From an uncultured Sphingomonadaceae bacterium (lineage in GTDB: Bacteria; Pseudomonadota; Alphaproteobacteria; Sphingomonadales; Sphingomonadaceae), in NCBI GenBank assembly GCA_947503245.1, contig CANNCV010000001.1, positions 1,549,501 to 1,613,500 on the forward strand: DNA of 64,000 nucleotides. Direction: 5' to 3'. A model generated the notes under the pieces. It was not told where the DNA came from, made no database searches, and saw only the letters and a list, made by a program, of their open reading frames with translations. Position numbers and translations under genes: made by a program. Numbering within the stretch: the stretch's first letter is position 1; each line of letters starts with the position of its first letter. Of the stretch, positions 63,592 to 64,000 are shown piece by piece.

Positions 63592-63791
63592 TCATTTTTT
63601 GATATAGGCGCAGCTATTAAAGGTGAGTGCAAGACCGTATAGAATATGATTGCATAAACAGGCTTCTTGGATTATATAATGCCTATCCCGAAATGGTTAG
63701 TGAGCGGAGCCGGCTTTTGCCGGGCCGACCAGCTTTGCCATTTCTAGATCAAATATGCTGAGTGCGATATGCGCCAGCTACAGGAGAAGCA
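63592..63791 (+). promoter_or_regulatory. upstream region of rimP with a sigma-70-like promoter
   Basis: TTGCAT (63650-63655) and a perfect TATAAT (63675-63680) 19 bases apart form a promoter with a slightly long spacer, about 110 bases before rimP. A short CCGGC-TTTT-GCCGG hairpin lies in the leader. Confidence 0.45.
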
Positions 63792-64000
63792 GTGAGCAAT
63801 ATCGCCGACCTAGAAGCATTAATCGCGCCAGAGGCTGAGGCCTTGGGCTTTGCGCTTGTGCGTGTGAAATTTATAGGTTCTGGTGAGGATTATAGCTTGC
63901 AGGTTATGGCTGAGCGCCCGGACACTCGCCAGCTCAATATCTCTGACTGCGCGGCGTTATCGCGGCGTATCTCAGAAAAGTTTGATGCGCTGGAAGAGGC
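63792..64000 (+). CDS. rimP: ribosome maturation factor RimP (3' part outside window)
   Basis: The first 69 residues start at a GTG (63792) with AGGAGAAG 2-9 bases upstream: MSNIADLEALIAPEAEALGF and ALVRVKFIGSG, then PDTRQLNISDCAALSRRISE, which match the start of RimP, which helps 30S assembly. The gene runs off the window end; nusA and infB would be expected next. Confidence 0.88.
   Translation, partial: MSNIADLEALIAPEAEALGFALVRVKFIGSGEDYSLQVMAERPDTRQLNISDCAALSRRISEKFDALEE

Overview
The window reads as a chromosomal segment of an alphaproteobacterium, most likely a sphingomonad of moderate GC (near 50% by eye; Sphingorhabdus or Parasphingorhabdus-like would fit). The basis is a ChpT phosphotransferase with a CtrA box beside it, a non-catalytic dihydroorotase-like protein paired with aspartate carbamoyltransferase, an Oar-like TonB receptor with a carboxypeptidase-regulatory domain, and the gatCAB, tig/clpP/clpX and mre gene orders. 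The genus is an inference. Almost every base is in housekeeping genes; no IS element, prophage, CRISPR array or rRNA was seen.

Layout. 1-1202: end of an XdhC-like gene and mocA (molybdenum cofactor maturation). 1199-6845 (minus): complete rod-shape operon mreB-mreC-mreD-mrdA-rodA. 7011-11148: mutL, a lipoprotein, a MaoC-like protein, a DUF2167 protein. 11173-13870 (minus): rplY-pth-ychF. 14025-15930 (minus): two TraB/GumN paralogues. 16060-16990: a small XRE regulator with two small membrane proteins and two palindromic candidate operators. 17258-22979: glyQ-glyS-ppdK. 23025-24767: split DUF1214/DUF1254 pair and a DUF4259 protein. 24813-28711 (minus): DUF3089 hydrolase, ruvX, pyrB and a dihydroorotase-like partner. 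28834-34410: DUF4153 membrane protein, then gatC-gatA-gatB with an AT-rich GIY-YIG nuclease gene inserted between gatA and gatB. 34515-36247: two exported proteins of unknown role. 36507-41239: tRNA-Leu, tig, a second ClpP, clpP, clpX. 41683-45249: TonB-dependent receptor. 45443-48088 (minus): rluD-rpoH-mtgA. 48241-54324: chpT, then a chemotaxis cluster cheA-cheW-cheY-cheB-cheR preceded by a full CtrA box. 54360-55492: an amidase and rnpB. 55891-58686: a periplasmic caspase-like/Sel1 protein, a J-domain protein and sufE. 58814-63591: an enlarged phage-shock (Psp) locus with pspF divergent. 63792-64000: start of rimP.

Most unusual region. The Psp locus (58814-62303, minus) carries pspA-pspB-pspC followed by six more small genes. 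Each encodes one N-terminal membrane segment and a coiled coil; five of them end in an LERI(x)TD...EIExLR-type motif that also forms the C-terminal tail of PspC here, and the sixth keeps only part of it. This looks like a tandem expansion of PspB-like sensors, behind a sigma-54 promoter with two 12-bp direct repeats upstream where PspF would be expected to bind. Other points worth following are the GIY-YIG gene translationally nested in gatCAB, the CtrA box at cheA, the lysine/alanine tail on trigger factor, and the autoregulation candidate at the XRE module.
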